Assembly (NCBI GenBank): GCA_963555705.1 | Contig: OY743190.1 | Span: forward strand, 8,469,501 to 8,533,500 | Source: Ligustrum vulgare | Lineage: Eukaryota; Streptophyta; Magnoliopsida; Lamiales; Oleaceae | Length of the DNA stretch: 64,000 nt | Direction: 5' to 3' | Shown: positions 10,640-23,169 of the stretch, in pieces | How positions within the stretch are numbered: the stretch's first letter is position 1 | Layout: every line of letters begins with the position of its first letter | Position numbers and translations under genes: made by a program | Notes under the pieces: model-generated | Told to the model about the DNA's origin: nothing | The model's input: only the letters and a program-made list of their open reading frames with translations | Database searches by the model: none

Positions 10640-12068
10640 AAATCATACTTGGGGGAGCTAGTGGATCTTTCATCGGGAAGCAAACCACTAGGCTACAAAT
10701 AGATTTTCAAAAGAAAATAGATGGAACTATTGATAAGTACAAGATCAGACTTGTAATTAAATGTTATAGGCAACGAGAAGGCCTTGATTACTTTGACACA
10801 TAATCTCTGGTAACGAGAATAACTTCCCTTAAGATGATATTAGTGATTGCAGCGTTATACAATCTTGAAATATATCAAATGGATGTTAAAACTGCTTTTC
10901 TAAATGGAGATTTAGAAGAAGAAATTTACATAAAATAACCATATGATTTTTCATCACCAAGGCAGAAAAAGAAAGTATATAAATTGGTTAGTGAAGTCTT
11001 TGTATGGCTTGAAACAAGCACCTAGACAATTGCATGAAAAATTTAATAATGTCATGATGGAAAGTGGATTTAAAATCAATGAACATGAGGAATGTGTGTA
11101 TATCAAAGATACTAAAAATGACTATGTCATTTTATATCTTTAGTTGATGATATGCTTATCATTGGCAATAATGATAAGATGATTGAATCCACAAAAAACA
11201 TGTTGAACTCGAGATTCGACATGAAAGATATGGGTTTAGCCGATGTTATCCTTGAAGTTAAAATATCAAATGGGCTTGTTCTAAGTCAGTCACATTATGT
11301 GCACAAAATTCTTGAGAAATTTAATAAGGATGATTCTGCAGTAGCTAGAACCCTGAAATATACAAGTCAACATCTATCGAAAAATAGAGACTGCGATATT
11401 TCTCAAGTTGAGTACTCTAGAATAATCAAAGATCTTATGTACTTAATGAGTTGTACAAGACCAGATATAGCTTATACGGTTAGCAAGCTGAGTAGATATA
11501 CGAGTAATCTAGATTCTGACAACTAGAAATGAATCGTAAGAGTACTAAGATACTTGAGATATATGAACTACACCAGATATCTCGCAGTTGTTGAAGTATA
11601 TAGCGATACTAACTGGATATCTGATATTAAAGACTCAAGGTCTACAAGTGGATTTGTATTCACATTGGAAGGTGCAACGATATCATGAAAATCCTCTAAA
11701 CATACAGTTATAACCAGATCCACCATGGAATCTGAGTTATAGCCTTTGAAAAGTGTGATGAAAAGGCTAAATGGCTATGCCAATTCTTAGAGGATATTCC
11801 TAGATGGTCAAAGCTTGTGCTAGCAATGTGTATACATTGCGATATTCAATCATCAATTAGATTGGCACAAAGCAATATGTATAATGGTAAGTCTAAGCAT
11901 ATACATCTTAGACATAATACTATAAGGAAACTACTCTCAACTGAAGTTATCTCTGTTGACTATGTAAAGTCAAAAGATAACATTGCAGATCCGCTAACCA
12001 AAAAGTTAAATAGAGAGTTAATTGCAAAGTCATCAAGAGGAATGAGACTTAAGCCCTTGGACGAATGA
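10640..12068 (+). pseudogene. Copia reverse transcriptase/RNase H, broken
   Basis: In order, with stops and frame changes: IDGTIDKYKIRLVIK, LEIYQMDVKTAFLNGDLEEE (10,867-10,926), YKLVKSLYGLKQAPRQ (10,975-11,022), then VDDMLIIGNN, where the family has YVDD (the Y codon is replaced by a stop at 11,141). Next come the 124-codon frame 11,152-11,526 with FDMKDMG and RPDIAYTV, RNase H relics ([20 protein letters not shown]), and the end segment SKHIHLRHNTIR with NIADPLTK at 11,817-12,068. This enzyme would copy element RNA into DNA. Several stops make it inactive. Confidence 0.85.
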
Positions 12069-12651
12069 GTTAATACAATGGAAACCCAACATAGTTGACT
12101 GAAGATCCCAAGATCTAGGTTTAAAGGGACACCTAATTGTAAAAACTTAATTGAATAACTATGGGGATAACATATCTTATCCATTCCTATGATGTAATAG
12201 TGATGCTCGTAAGGATGAAGGATAAGCAATATGCTTTTAATGATTCTTATGCGTTGGAAATCTGAGCGGAGTAAAGCGGACTACTCTTAATTAAGAAATC
12301 ACATATGTGAGAGAGAAGTGGGGCTGCTTCTAAAGGAATTGTGTTGGACTAAATTCTTAAAAACTCTCATAGAATCAGGCGTATGTTCATGGCCTAATGA
12401 ACATAACGATGAGAACTGAGATATGTAACGAAGAATACATTGTGAGGTATATCATCATTTACACAAAATGCAAAATATTTCGAGGACATTGCGTCTACTG
12501 GTCATCTAGTAAAGTAAATATACTTTCATAAGGGAAGGTTCAAAGGATAATACATACATATCCTATGCAGGTTTCAACCGTTGAACTATATCACCTCGTC
12601 TTTATGTCTTATGTTTTTGTGTCTTTTGCAATTTTTATTCATGTGGGGAAT

Positions 12652-13156
12652 TGCTGGAAAAATGTAAATGAGAAATTCAACTCATGTAACTTTTAAGTCA
12701 GACGATTGAGGTTAAATTAGCCTTGGAGTCATGGTTGTTAATTGGGGAGTTATGTGTGGAGTTATGGTATAACTCCTTTGCATGCTATATAATCCCTCTC
12801 CCCACTCTTTCGAAAAACATGAAAAAAATTGATTGTATCAAGACACTTTTGCTCTATGTTTTTTCTACATTTTATTGTGTCTTGATTTTTGGTGATTGTT
12901 CATACATAAGTTCGGTTTGTCGGTGTGGTAACTTTGTATTAAGTTAACTACTCAACATCTATTGTATCTTGGAAAATAGATGCTTAGACAAACCTCAAGC
13001 ACATATTGATGAGGGGGCGAATCTTGTGTTCGTACATGCCTCGGTTCCAGATTCTATTCGAATTTACAGTTTTGGTTTTCATCAATATTTATATTATTGT
13101 GTTCCAATTTATTGTTTTTTCTTTTGTCAATCAAATTTGATAACTATTTTCTTACA
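12652..13156 (+). repeat. 3' LTR of the copia element
   Basis: 505 bp, with a TATATAAT box at about 12,786. It shares with the 5' LTR the segments CAAGACACTTTTGCTCTATG, CAAACCTCAAGCACA, GAGGGGGCGAA and the terminal CTATTTTCTTACA. Confidence 0.82.
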
Positions 13157-13161
13157 GAAAT

Positions 13162-13250
13162 AATGTGTGATGAAGTTCCTATGCATGTCGGGAATATTTT
13201 GTTGGGTGATGCAAATATGATAAGCAACTGTAGAAGGAAATAAAAATGTA
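13162..13250 (+). pseudogene. Ty3/gypsy protease end, broken
   Basis: CDEVPMHVGNILLGDANM read from 13,166 corresponds to the C-terminal protease segment of the gypsy family (consensus ...PMHAGHILLGRPW). It continues exactly where 10,072 stopped. The frame is lost soon after 13,220. Confidence 0.7.
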
Positions 13251-13420
13251 ATCCCAATAGCTTTTGAGTTTCTTTGTTTGAGCAGACTTAGATTCATAAA
13301 ATGTAATTATACTCAAAAACATGAAAATTAAGTTAATTTAATCATATTAAGATCATTAGCAGGCTGCAATCTGGTTTCATCTAATAGGTGTTGCAAGAAT
13401 GAAATTGGGTGCATATGTTT

Positions 13421-13652
13421 AATTATTTTTGATGTCATCGTGTCATCCAGCAATCAAGACTTTTCCTTCGACAGCACCTATGGAAAAAAAACGAACGAGT
13501 TGAGGGCATATCAACACACCAAATCAACCTGCAAGTCTTGAAATCGCACACAAAAACGTCCTTAATTAACCGTGTCCCAATTTGACAGGGTTCCATCCTC
13601 CCATCACAATTAGCTTCCCTTCAGTATTGGAAACCTGGCAGAACAAAGGTAA
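13421..13652 (-). pseudogene. Relic of a Kelch-repeat F-box protein gene
   Basis: Minus-strand translation gives three consecutive Kelch blocks in different frames: LPLFCQVSNTEGKLIVMGGW followed by NP (13,652-13,587), KDVFVCDFKTCRLIW with DMPSTRSFF (about 13,565-13,487), then AVEGKVLIAG-HDDIKN (13,467-13,424). These match the order of Kelch repeats in plant F-box/Kelch proteins, which act as SCF ubiquitin-ligase substrate receptors. Stops and shifts show it is dead. No F-box remains. Plus-strand neighbours are retroelements, so this is either a fragment carried by one or a remnant of the pre-insertion locus. Confidence 0.65.
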
Positions 13653-13659
13653 CACATGT

Positions 13660-14600
13660 AACGATACAATAATTTTGTCATCCTTTATTGTCCAATATGA
13701 TATAATAAAAATATTTTATAATTTATTTAATTATTTTGGAATGTAAAAGAAAGAAAAAACAAGATTTATTGAGAGAAAAATGATAATATTAAATAATGAA
13801 AGTTAAGACAAAAACGTGTTTTAATGTCCTTCTTCCATATACCTATTTAATTATTTCGACCTCCTTTTAATACATGTGATAGATTTATGGACATGTTCTC
13901 GGAAAGAGTTTCAAGAATATGAAATTAGTCTTCCAGTCCATTCAACGGATAGTTCCCGATAAATTTTTAAAATTAGTACTTTACCTATTTCTCTTCGATT
14001 ATCTGTATCTTGCGTCGTAAAATTTACGAGAAATTAATTCGTGAGTACTTTAAAATAGTATTAAGAACTCAAAGTTTCAACTTTATTCGATACCTCGAGT
14101 CTTAGCTCAAAAATTGCCTCCTAAAACTGGATTTTTTGAAAGTTTAATCACGAGGTGGCACCTATTCTCTTATTAACGACTTGTAGCCTTTCTATTCACC
14201 ACCTATCTCCAAGTGACACCTCTTGGCTCCTGCCTTGCATGCAATATATTTACACCTCTTGCTTAATTGTGTTGGTTGACTTATTACTTAATAATTATAA
14301 AATACGGATATAATTTCGTACTGCCAAATATTACTTCCATCCTTGTGCACTCATATTTAGCTATAAATAGACATCCAATAAAAGGAATTCACACACCAAA
14401 TATTAAGAATAAATCGTTAGTAAATAGTGGTGTTATTCCTCCAAAATCATATATTTCAATGTTAGAATCATGTTTGAATATTTTGCTTGGATCAAGACAT
14501 GTTAATATAATTACGTGATCTTGATACCTTAAATGATATTCTGCTTGACCAAATAAGGTACAGACCTTAAAGAAAATTTCAGAACCCAAGATTGACAGTA
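13660..14600. other. AT-rich stretch, no gene seen
   Basis: No coding similarity is recognised. A TATA-like CTATAAATAG at 14,361-14,370 precedes a meaningless 83-codon frame. The phrases TACGAGAAATTAATTCGTGAG and TTTAATCACGAGGTGGCACC suggest gypsy LTR material, possibly the start of the LTR remnant that follows. Confidence 0.35.
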
Positions 14601-15937
14601 CTAAATCGACTGTACATATCAATACCTTGTATCGATGTTTGAAGCATAAAAATGAACATGTATCGATACATGTTCATGGAGTATCGATACATCTTTAAAT
14701 ATAATGTATAGAACTTCTTTTAGACACTCTGGATCGAAGTGAGTGGGATATGTTTATTTGATTATTTGATATGTGTTGAGAATATTTACGTAAGTAGGAT
14801 ACATTTATTTGGATACTTGATATAAGTGTGACATGATCTTGTTATAAGCTTTTTATATTTAATCTCAGTATTGTTATCGATAATCTTATCCTTAATGTTA
14901 ATAGCTATTTAATTTGTTAAAGTAAAATAATGATTAAGATGGATTATCCTTGCTAATATTATATTGACGTTAACACTTATTAATCCGGTTGTTTAATATA
15001 AAAAGATAGCTTGTTTAATATAAAAGAGATGATCAAAATTATCAACGCTAACCACTATTGTTAGATATTTTGAATAATTCTTATTCTTGTAATCTAAATG
15101 ATAATTTCTTGAGTAATAAAATTACCTTAATTTCTTGAGTAAATAAAGTTACCTTATGTATCAATACATTGACGTTTTCAAGAAGTTTCTATTTTTTGTT
15201 AGGTGTCGATACATTAAGCATGTATTGATACATATAATTATATATCGATACATGATATGTTTTAAAGTCTTAAATCAGAATTGTTGGAATAATATGATAC
15301 ATTTTTGAGTAATTTTTATTCCAACTATTTATTGAAATTGTGAGTGATACTTGTACTTGATATAATACTCGCACTTACTGATATGATCTTTAAAGCATTT
15401 TCATTATTCCACTGCACTAAGAAGATTTTCACTATTTTCCTTATTTGTGGCACAAAAAAGATTTTCTTGCATGATATTACAGTCATACTTTATTCCACTT
15501 GTTGAATCGCCAATGGCGCTTATCTTGATATTTGTGCCACGGAGTTCAGCAACTGGATCACTATGCGGTTACGCTTGTTATCGAGGATTAATTTACCTGC
15601 TTGATATCTAGGATTAAATTCCTTACTTGTTATATGAGCGCTCGAGATAGTAGTTGATTTGTAATATTCGTCCCATTAAAAGTCATGTTCTTAAATACAT
15701 GCATTAGCACTAATCTTGAATATCTTGCACTGAAATTGAATACTTGAGTATCTTGTACTCAACTTGAATACTTGATATCTTGCACCGAACTTGAATATTT
15801 GGATATATTGTACGGGTCTTAAATATATGACGTTGGCTTGTTTAGGTCCAATAATACATGAGCATCATATTCTGCTCACTGGGTAAGTGTATGTTCATCA
15901 CATGACTACCTAACATTTCATGTAGACATAGAAATAA
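14600..15937 (+). repeat. Degenerate gypsy-type LTR remnant with TGTATCGATACA motifs
   Basis: Contains TGTATCGATACA (14,660), AGTATCGATACAT (14,681), TGTATCAATACATT (15,157), TGTCGATACAT (15,203), TGTATTGATACAT (15,221) and TATATCGATACATG (15,241). Downstream it has a small GCGCC-type stem (TCGCCAATGGCGC at 15,509) and repeated CTTGAATAYYTTG units (15,715-15,790). It then has CTCACTGGGTAAGTG (15,877), wording I associate with the 3' half of gypsy LTRs. No boundary or TSD was found. Confidence 0.4.
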
Positions 15938-15938
15938 G

Positions 15939-16541
15939 GGGAAAATTACATGGACCCCTATTTTTATTGATCACTTTGTAATAATAAGATGATGACTTTT
16001 ACATTTGTAAATATCATGTGCTAATTATCAATTAATATTTATTGATTAAAATTTTTACTATTAAAAATTATATTAGCCACCTCAACTCATTCCACCCAAT
16101 TCAAACCCTAAATAATTTCTAGCGCATTTCAAACTCAACCCTACCCCATCTCTCTATCATCCATCCACATCTCCCTTCTCTCATGTTCTTCGACGGCGAC
16201 ACCAGTAACCGCACGACGATGGTATTAGGAGGTTGGGGTGGTGGTGCTTTTTTATTTTGGCTGTGGCGATGATTTTTGTTGGTGGTGGTTGTGGAGTTGG
16301 TTGTCCTCGTGGTGGTGGTGGTGGTGGTGGTTTTCGGTGGCGTCGGGTAGTGAGTGGTTTTGGGAAGGATTTAAGCTGGGAAGGTGGCAGTTTCAGAGTC
16401 TGTGACCAATTATGGGTGACTGTGACCATTTATTAGATAAATGTGACCAAATGTTGACTAATTTTGATTTTGTGTGACTTGTGACACCTGTTTGATTTGC
16501 ATCAATTATGACTTTGTGACACTTGATTAGTAAAAAATGTA
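15939..16541 (+). mobile_element. Left part of a minisatellite-bearing TIR element (family of 33,453-38,762)
   Basis: Starts GGGAAAATTACATGGACCCC. Its first 130 bp match the reverse complement of the right terminus at 38,640-38,762. Inside are a C-rich block (16,075-16,190), a GGTGGT run (16,225-16,335), and a GTGAC/GTGACCAA array (16,396-16,525). That is the same order as in the big element. The right terminus is missing because a hAT MITE begins at 16,542. The two frames at 16,181-16,436 are low-complexity and not genes. Confidence 0.65.
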
Positions 16542-16790
16542 GGGGTGGCAAACGGGCTAGACGGTTCGTGGGTTCGGCTGGTTAAAAGTTTGGCTCGGCT
16601 CATGAAAAACGGATTTGAGCTTGGATTGGATAGAAAATTTAGGTGTTGGAAAGTTCAAGTTCGATTCGTAAAGTTCATAGACCGATCGTGGATAGGTCCA
16701 ACGGACCGTGAAATCGGTTCCATATGAGGCTCATCTAATCCGTTTTTACGAGCCGAAATGGGCCAGCTTGCTAGTGTGACCGTTTGGGTA
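16542..16790 (+). mobile_element. hAT-type MITE
   Basis: Begins TAGGGGTGGCAAACGGGC, the terminus of a widespread plant hAT MITE class. It continues with GGCTCGGCTCATGAAAAACG and CGGACCGTGAAATCGG, both typical of its interior. The other end is eroded (CGTTTGGGTA at 16,781), then a TA run. Non-coding. Confidence 0.6.
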
Positions 16791-16799
16791 TATATATAT

Positions 16800-17900
16800 A
16801 TATCAAAAGTATTTATATCATAGTACTCATCTTTCATTTTTGTATATTCATAGGGGGACAAGGTTGGATGGTCTGGAGGGTAGCTCCATATCTCTGTCTC
16901 CGTAATATACATATGAGTCAATCCGTCCTCTGACGCTTTCCACCCACGAGAGACAGATTTGAAATAGACTTGATCAAGCCTCTGAAATATTTTAAAACAT
17001 GAAAAATATAAATACAAATGTCTTGATCAAATAACATTCTTTTCATTTTAAAAACATGAGTTTCATGAGGGCCTGTATTACAAAACATGTGTTATCTTGT
17101 ATGCACAAGAATTCAAGCAGGATTTAAAATCCTGACACAATTATCACATATTTCAAGTAGGAAAAGATTTCCCGTAGTTCAAGTATAATAAGTCAAGCGC
17201 CCTAAGGCGTAGTATCAAGTAGCATTTAAGACTATATTCAGAATTTTAGTGTTACTTACCCTATTTAGAACCTAAAAACAAAGAAAGAATAAAAAATCAA
17301 ACTTCTATTATTCTGAAAATTAATGAAAGATACACATACATATCCTAATTCTTCATGTATCGATACACATACATGAGGAACTGTTTCTGCAAAATGATCT
17401 CTGATTCTCACATAATTCTCTTATCTATCTTAAAATTGTTAGATCAGAGTCACTACAGAATTATCTCAGTATCATGAACATGATTCCAACAACTTTCTAC
17501 AAAGCTATGATTCAAAACCAATGACTACCTTTAGAAATTCTTGAATCTTAAAAGAAAACCATATCAACTCTCTCTCGCGCTTATAACTAGATTTCTCAGT
17601 AATTTCTTTGTGTTTCCAAAACTCACAAATCCTCGTATTTGCAATACAAAGATCTGAGCTTCTCAAGATAACTTTTGATTAAAATTGAATTTCTAGGTCA
17701 TGATTGCCTAAACTAGCATGAAGGATTCATCCAAGCTACAAGCTGGTGCTGGGGAGCTGCATGACGACCATCTACATGTATGACAGGTGGCTGGATCTGT
17801 TAAGTCCAGCAACACAACTCAGTCAAGAGTAAACCTTACTTGGTTTCTGCAAGTATCGATACATTAATATCATGTATCGATACTTTGATAAAAAAAAATT
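16800..17900 (-). repeat. LTR remnant, reverse orientation, with TGTATCGATACA motifs
   Basis: On the minus strand it carries GTATCGATACATGATATTAA and TGTATCGATACTTGC (17,852-17,884), TGTATCGATACATGAAG (17,345-17,361), a TACGCCTTAGGGCGCTTG stem (17,195-17,212) and a GGGTAAGTAACAC segment (17,250-17,262). The order parallels the plus-strand remnant at 14,600-15,937, so I read them as two members of one family in opposite orientation. The 120-codon minus frame at 16,655-17,017 lies within it and has no recognised product. Confidence 0.4.
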
Positions 17901-17929
17901 AATATTTTTATATTCTGAAAATTGGGAAA

Positions 17930-18470
17930 ATAGTGGATTGTTACATGTATATTAATTTTTTATTTTACTCTACAAATATGACAACTTTCCCACAAATTTT
18001 TACACTACTTTCTCAATTCTATCATTATATTACACTATTCTCTTTTCAACTTAAAGAAGACATACTGGAGAGCTTAATGTACTTGAGGGATTGGCAGTTT
18101 GAGAAAAAATGGATACAAGATAGAATAAGTGAAACTATGGTCGAGGAATGCGGAGAATAATCGTATTGGTGAGTAGTCATTTAATATTATCCTTATAGTT
18201 ACTCTATAATGCATTTTTCTTTTTCTTTCTTTTAAATAAAAAATTGTACACATAACATTTTGTTCGTGTATAAATTTAACTCTGCGTATAACAAATTAAA
18301 TGTAGCCGGTCCCAAGTCCTGGTTAAATGAGGAGGGTTTAAATTTTAGTATTTCAAATTATTTTAGTATCGTAAATTTAGAAAGAAAAAAATGGACGAGC
18401 CACGAATTGGCCCACGAGCCGAACAAGGGTCAGCTGTGTGGGAGACGAGTCGGTCCAATGGAGACTAGTT
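17930..18470. other. No recognisable feature
   Basis: Frames at 17,933-18,160 and 18,260-18,499 show no family I know. GACGAGCCACGAATTGGCCC and CACGAGCCGAAC near 18,400 look like decayed MITE text of the type at 16,542. Confidence 0.3.
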
Positions 18471-18472
18471 CT

Positions 18473-18676
18473 TGTCGTCTCTATTGGTCCTACCAATAGC
18501 GACAACTTTTCTTGTTGTCTCTATTTATTGGACCAATAGAGACAACACCTTTTTTATTGTCTATATTGGTCCTACCAATAGTGACGATTTTTCTTGTTGT
18601 CTTTATTGATTGGACCAATAGAGATGACTTTTTTTTGTCGTCTCTAATCTCTATTTGTCGAACCAATAGAGACGTT
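18473..18676. repeat. Tandem array of five short hairpins
   Basis: Units of the form (T/C)(T/C)GTCTCTATT - spacer - AATAGNGACAA(C/G) follow each other. Each is its own inverted repeat, for example TTGTCTCTATT...AATAGAGACAA at 18,515-18,545. Spacers alternate between GGTCCTACC and GATTGGACC types, so the true period is a pair of hairpins of about 110-115 bp. It may be the subterminal region of a CACTA-like transposon. A related TCGTC...CTAGTAG terminus occurs at 26,587-26,633. The short frames here are shadows of the repeat. Confidence 0.6.
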
Positions 18677-18929
18677 GTAATACCACTTTTCGTTTTGCGT
18701 ACTTTCTTGAATACCACCTAAAAAAATTTTTGATGAATAATTTATTTGATAATTATTATTGATAATAAGTTGAATTATTTTGCAGTGGAAGGACTTGGAC
18801 GCCGTCTCGATCAATGTACCAACTAGAAAGTTATTAAATTTTTTCATACAATTTTATGCTTAATTTTTTATTCGAATTGTTACTTACCAAATTTCTATTT
18901 TTATCAAATTGTAATTTGCCTAGATTGCA

Positions 18930-20039
<1,110 letters not shown>

Positions 20040-20040
<1 letters not shown>

Positions 20041-22256
20041 AAGATTTAGTAAATGATATAAGGAGATAATGACTTTTGAGATATTTTTGACTTCTTTGAA
20101 GTGTGATCATTTGTTTCGTAATGGATATAGTCCTATTGATATACTCTCATTGTTTCACAATTTCAAGAATAAGATGATGTATACAACTACTGGGATCTTA
20201 AGGAATACATGAAGTGATGTGAAAAATTGATGCATACATTTGGAGATGTCAAGTTATATTTTGAAAGATAGTGATGACAAATATTATGGCAATTTTGGGA
20301 AGGATCTTAAATATTCTTGGGAACGAATTGATTATTAGTTGGAAATGAGCACTCATATTGAAGAATATTATAAACTATGATGGTATACAATAATACTGTT
20401 GATTTATTTTGGAAGTTGATTTGATAGATGATGTGTTAAAGATTTGGTTATTTTACATGCAATATGATTATTGGAACAGTCAGTTAAAATGAATGGGAGA
20501 TATTGAAAGTATTTTATAGTGAGATGCCCTTAAAGGAGTAACCGTTTATTCGAAGTGAGAATTTTGGGACATATGATTGAATGTTTGAGATTATGTGAGA
20601 TTATGATGATTGTCATAAGGTCATTTGAGTATAAAAGGTTTAAGAGATAATTATAAGGAATAATGTGATTGCTCTTATGGGAGAACTGAAGGTGACGATG
20701 TATTGAGATTATGAAATAAGTTGAGTTTCCATGAATAAGTAATGTTATTTTTGGTTCTAAGTGGAATTCGAAGAAAGATGAGTCTCAGTCCTGGAAATGA
20801 ATCAGGGTTTCCTCGTAATGTGAATGATTCACCGATGTACTTTTAGATTTCATTTATGATATTAGAAGATCATGAGATAAATTGTTGGATGAAATTGATG
20901 AAAGAAATTTTTATCAGGTCCTAGATTGGTACAAGTATTGCAGCGGTAATGCATTTGATCGGGGGAAAGTTTATGATAAGATCATACATTGAAATTTTGG
21001 AAATTGTTACCGATGGTATCTTGGTTCGAAAATAAGAAATGAACTTTTATGTATTTGTCCTTGTGGATAGAATTTGTGGAAATGAGGATAAGACTTCACA
21101 GTGATGACTTATTATGGAGTAGTGTGCAGAAAGAGTGACATATGGCAGAATCCAAGATTTATTTAGTTTGAGAGATTGATATAAAATCTTAACGAGCAGA
21201 TTGACGTATAAGGTTCACGTGATAGATATGATGGTTATTATATTGTAGTCTTAGAGAGATTGGTATGTTTTAATTGAGGTCATATGATACGATGATAAGT
21301 GACATGTTACATGATTACTCCAAAAAAATGGTAACTAGACGGTTAATGGATTTTATGACTATCCCGTGAATGAATTATGTGAATATGTTGAGTAAATTGA
21401 TCTTAATTTGATGGTTATTGAATTTACGGTGAAATGTTACCTACGATTGGGAATTTTCATTTTGAGACATAAAATATGAGTTTATTTGAAGTTTTGGTGA
21501 TGCAGTTTCGATTAATTATTATCGGTTGTGCTTTTGATGTGAGTAAATTATTTTGCTACAATAATGAAAAATCTGAGATGATCAGTTGTGTGACTTTTAC
21601 TTATAATGAGATTGTATCTTTGGGTTAAGTAAACTGGATGAGGAATCTTATATGATTCACAGAAGTCTTGTTCAATGGTGATAGACTTAATCAGAATATT
21701 GTTCAAATTGGGACATGAATTGAAGTTTTGGGAGAACAGAGAAATTGTATCATGAACTTCAGATTGGGAAGATAGTGAGATTTCTTAAGTTTGAGAGTAT
21801 CATATTTGATTCTTATGATGATACTTTAAGTTAGTACCTTAGTCCTCAGCTAGAATGAGTATGTGATATCAAGTACTTGATGCATGATTTAAAGTATGGA
21901 CTAAAGGATTTAAGTTTGAATTTCTTCAACTTGAAAAGGAAGTTTCAGTCGAGTTTAGAAATGATTACGTTTGTGAATCCATTCAGAAAGATTCCGCCAA
22001 GTTTGAGTTGTACACAATATTTTGGAATTGATACTTCATTGCTATATTTTGGGTAATAAGGTTTTATTCTTGATCAATCTTCTTGATTTTTAGTTTAAGC
22101 ATTTGAATGATTGATATTTGTATCGTGGATTCGATATTAGTATAGATCCTTGAAAGGTTTGTAATAGAAGGCCAATGAATGAGTATTAAAGTTGGATAAT
22201 GTCGGATGATTAATTGAGTTCTACACAATAAGCTATCAAGCGTCTTTTCGATAGCT
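20040..22256 (+). other. C-poor degenerate stretch before the gypsy integrase relic
   Basis: No pol motif could be read in any frame, although the position corresponds to gag-pol of the element whose integrase end starts at 22,257. The plus strand has many TTATGA/GATTAT words and visibly few C residues, in contrast to the integrase part. This may be heavily deaminated coding DNA or unrelated filler. Confidence 0.3.
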
Positions 22257-23100
22257 TTGTATGAGGTACAGATATATATTAGAGAAGTTGTTCGATTTCA
22301 TGGATTGCTAGTGTCCATTTTTCAGATAGAGATTCGAGAATTTTCCCTTGAAATTTGGAAGAGTTTACATGTGGCAATGGGTACTAAATTAAATTTTAGT
22401 ACTGCCTACCATCCCCTGACAGAAGGGCAGTCCGAACGCACTATTCAGACACTGGATGATATACTTAGAGCCTGTGTACTAGACTTGAGTGGTAGTTGGG
22501 AGAATCATCTATCATTGGTGGAAATTGCCTACAATAATAATTTTCGAGCTACCATCGGTACGACACCCTATGAAGCTTTGTATGGACGGCGATGTCGATC
22601 GCCAATCGAGTGGGATGAAGTTAATGAGAAGAAATTTTTGGGTTCAGAATTAATTGAGAAAACAGTTGATGTTATAAAGAAGGTCAGATTACGGATTTAA
22701 GCTGCCCAAGATAGACAGAATAGTTATGCCGATCAAGGAAGAAAAGACTTAATGCTTGAGATTAGAGAGAAAGTATTCTTGTTTCATTGGACCATTTGAA
22801 ATACTAGAGAAGTGGATAATATGGCTTATTGTTGGCTTTGCCACCAGAACTTGCAGCTGTTCACGATGTTTTTCATGTTTCCTTATTGAGAAAGTATGTT
22901 CATGATCCTAGTCATATGGTGAATTATCAGTCCCTTGAAGTTCAGAAAGATTTGACTTATGAAGAGGCACTTGTGTGCATAGTAGAGAGAAAAGTACATG
23001 TCTTAAGAAACAAAGAGATTCTGTTAGTCAAAGTCCAGTAGGTTAGACATGGTAGCGATGATGCTACCTGAGAGAAAGAAAGAAGAAGAGATTCTAGTTA
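22257..23100 (+). pseudogene. Ty3/gypsy integrase C-terminal half and chromodomain-side tail, broken
   Basis: The 147-codon frame 22,257-22,700 holds the end of the integrase core: WKSLHVAMGTKLNFSTAYHP, GQSERTIQTLDDILRAC, then NNFRATIGTTPYEALYGRRC (the GPY/F-side module). A second frame, 22,829-23,041, reads LALPPELAAVHDVFHVSLLR followed by KYVHDPSHM, the linker before the chromodomain region. GSDDATWE-like sequence is cut up near 23,060. The N-terminal zinc-binding part and the first catalytic Asp are not legible. It would insert element DNA into chromatin; this copy is dead. Confidence 0.85.
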
Positions 23101-23151
23101 AATATCCAGATATCTAAGAACAAGTAAAATTTAAATTTCGAGGACGAAATT

Positions 23152-23169
23152 ATTTTAAGGAGGTAAGGT
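23152..23169 (+). other. Polypurine tract before 3' LTR
   Basis: AAGGAGGTAAGG directly precedes the LTR start TGTAGCGACC and follows the TTTCGAGGACGAAATT segment typical of the end of gypsy pol. Confidence 0.6.

Larger units (their letters stand above)
10073..13156 (+). mobile_element. Decayed Ty1/copia element, deleted for gag-integrase
   Basis: Direct repeats at 10,073-10,620 and 12,652-13,156 start TGTTGG/TGCTGG and end CTTACA. Flanks are GAAGT (10,068-10,072) and GAAAT (13,157-13,161), a 5-bp duplication with one transition. The 2.0-kb interior holds only reverse transcriptase/RNase H sequence with stops, and ATGTGGGGAA before the 3' LTR serves as polypurine tract. Gag, protease and integrase are missing. 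The element sits inside the protease of the older gypsy element, whose frame resumes at 13,162. Confidence 0.85.
199..13250 (+). mobile_element. Old Ty3/gypsy element split by two later insertions
   Basis: Three blocks on the plus strand read as consecutive parts of one gypsy gag-protease polyprotein: 946-1,828, 9,543-10,072 and 13,162-about 13,250. They are separated by an Athila-like element (1,829-9,537) and a copia element (10,073-13,156), each flanked by a short target-site duplication. Removing the insertions brings the blocks into family order: capsid, zinc-knuckle relic, protease. Reverse transcriptase and integrase of this element are not seen, so it is truncated after the protease. 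The order of the two insertions relative to each other cannot be read from the sequence. Confidence 0.75.

Noticed and set aside
16233..16436. Gly-rich 67-codon frame
   Set aside because: Product of a GGT repeat in the TIR element; no glycine-rich-protein signal peptide or promoter.
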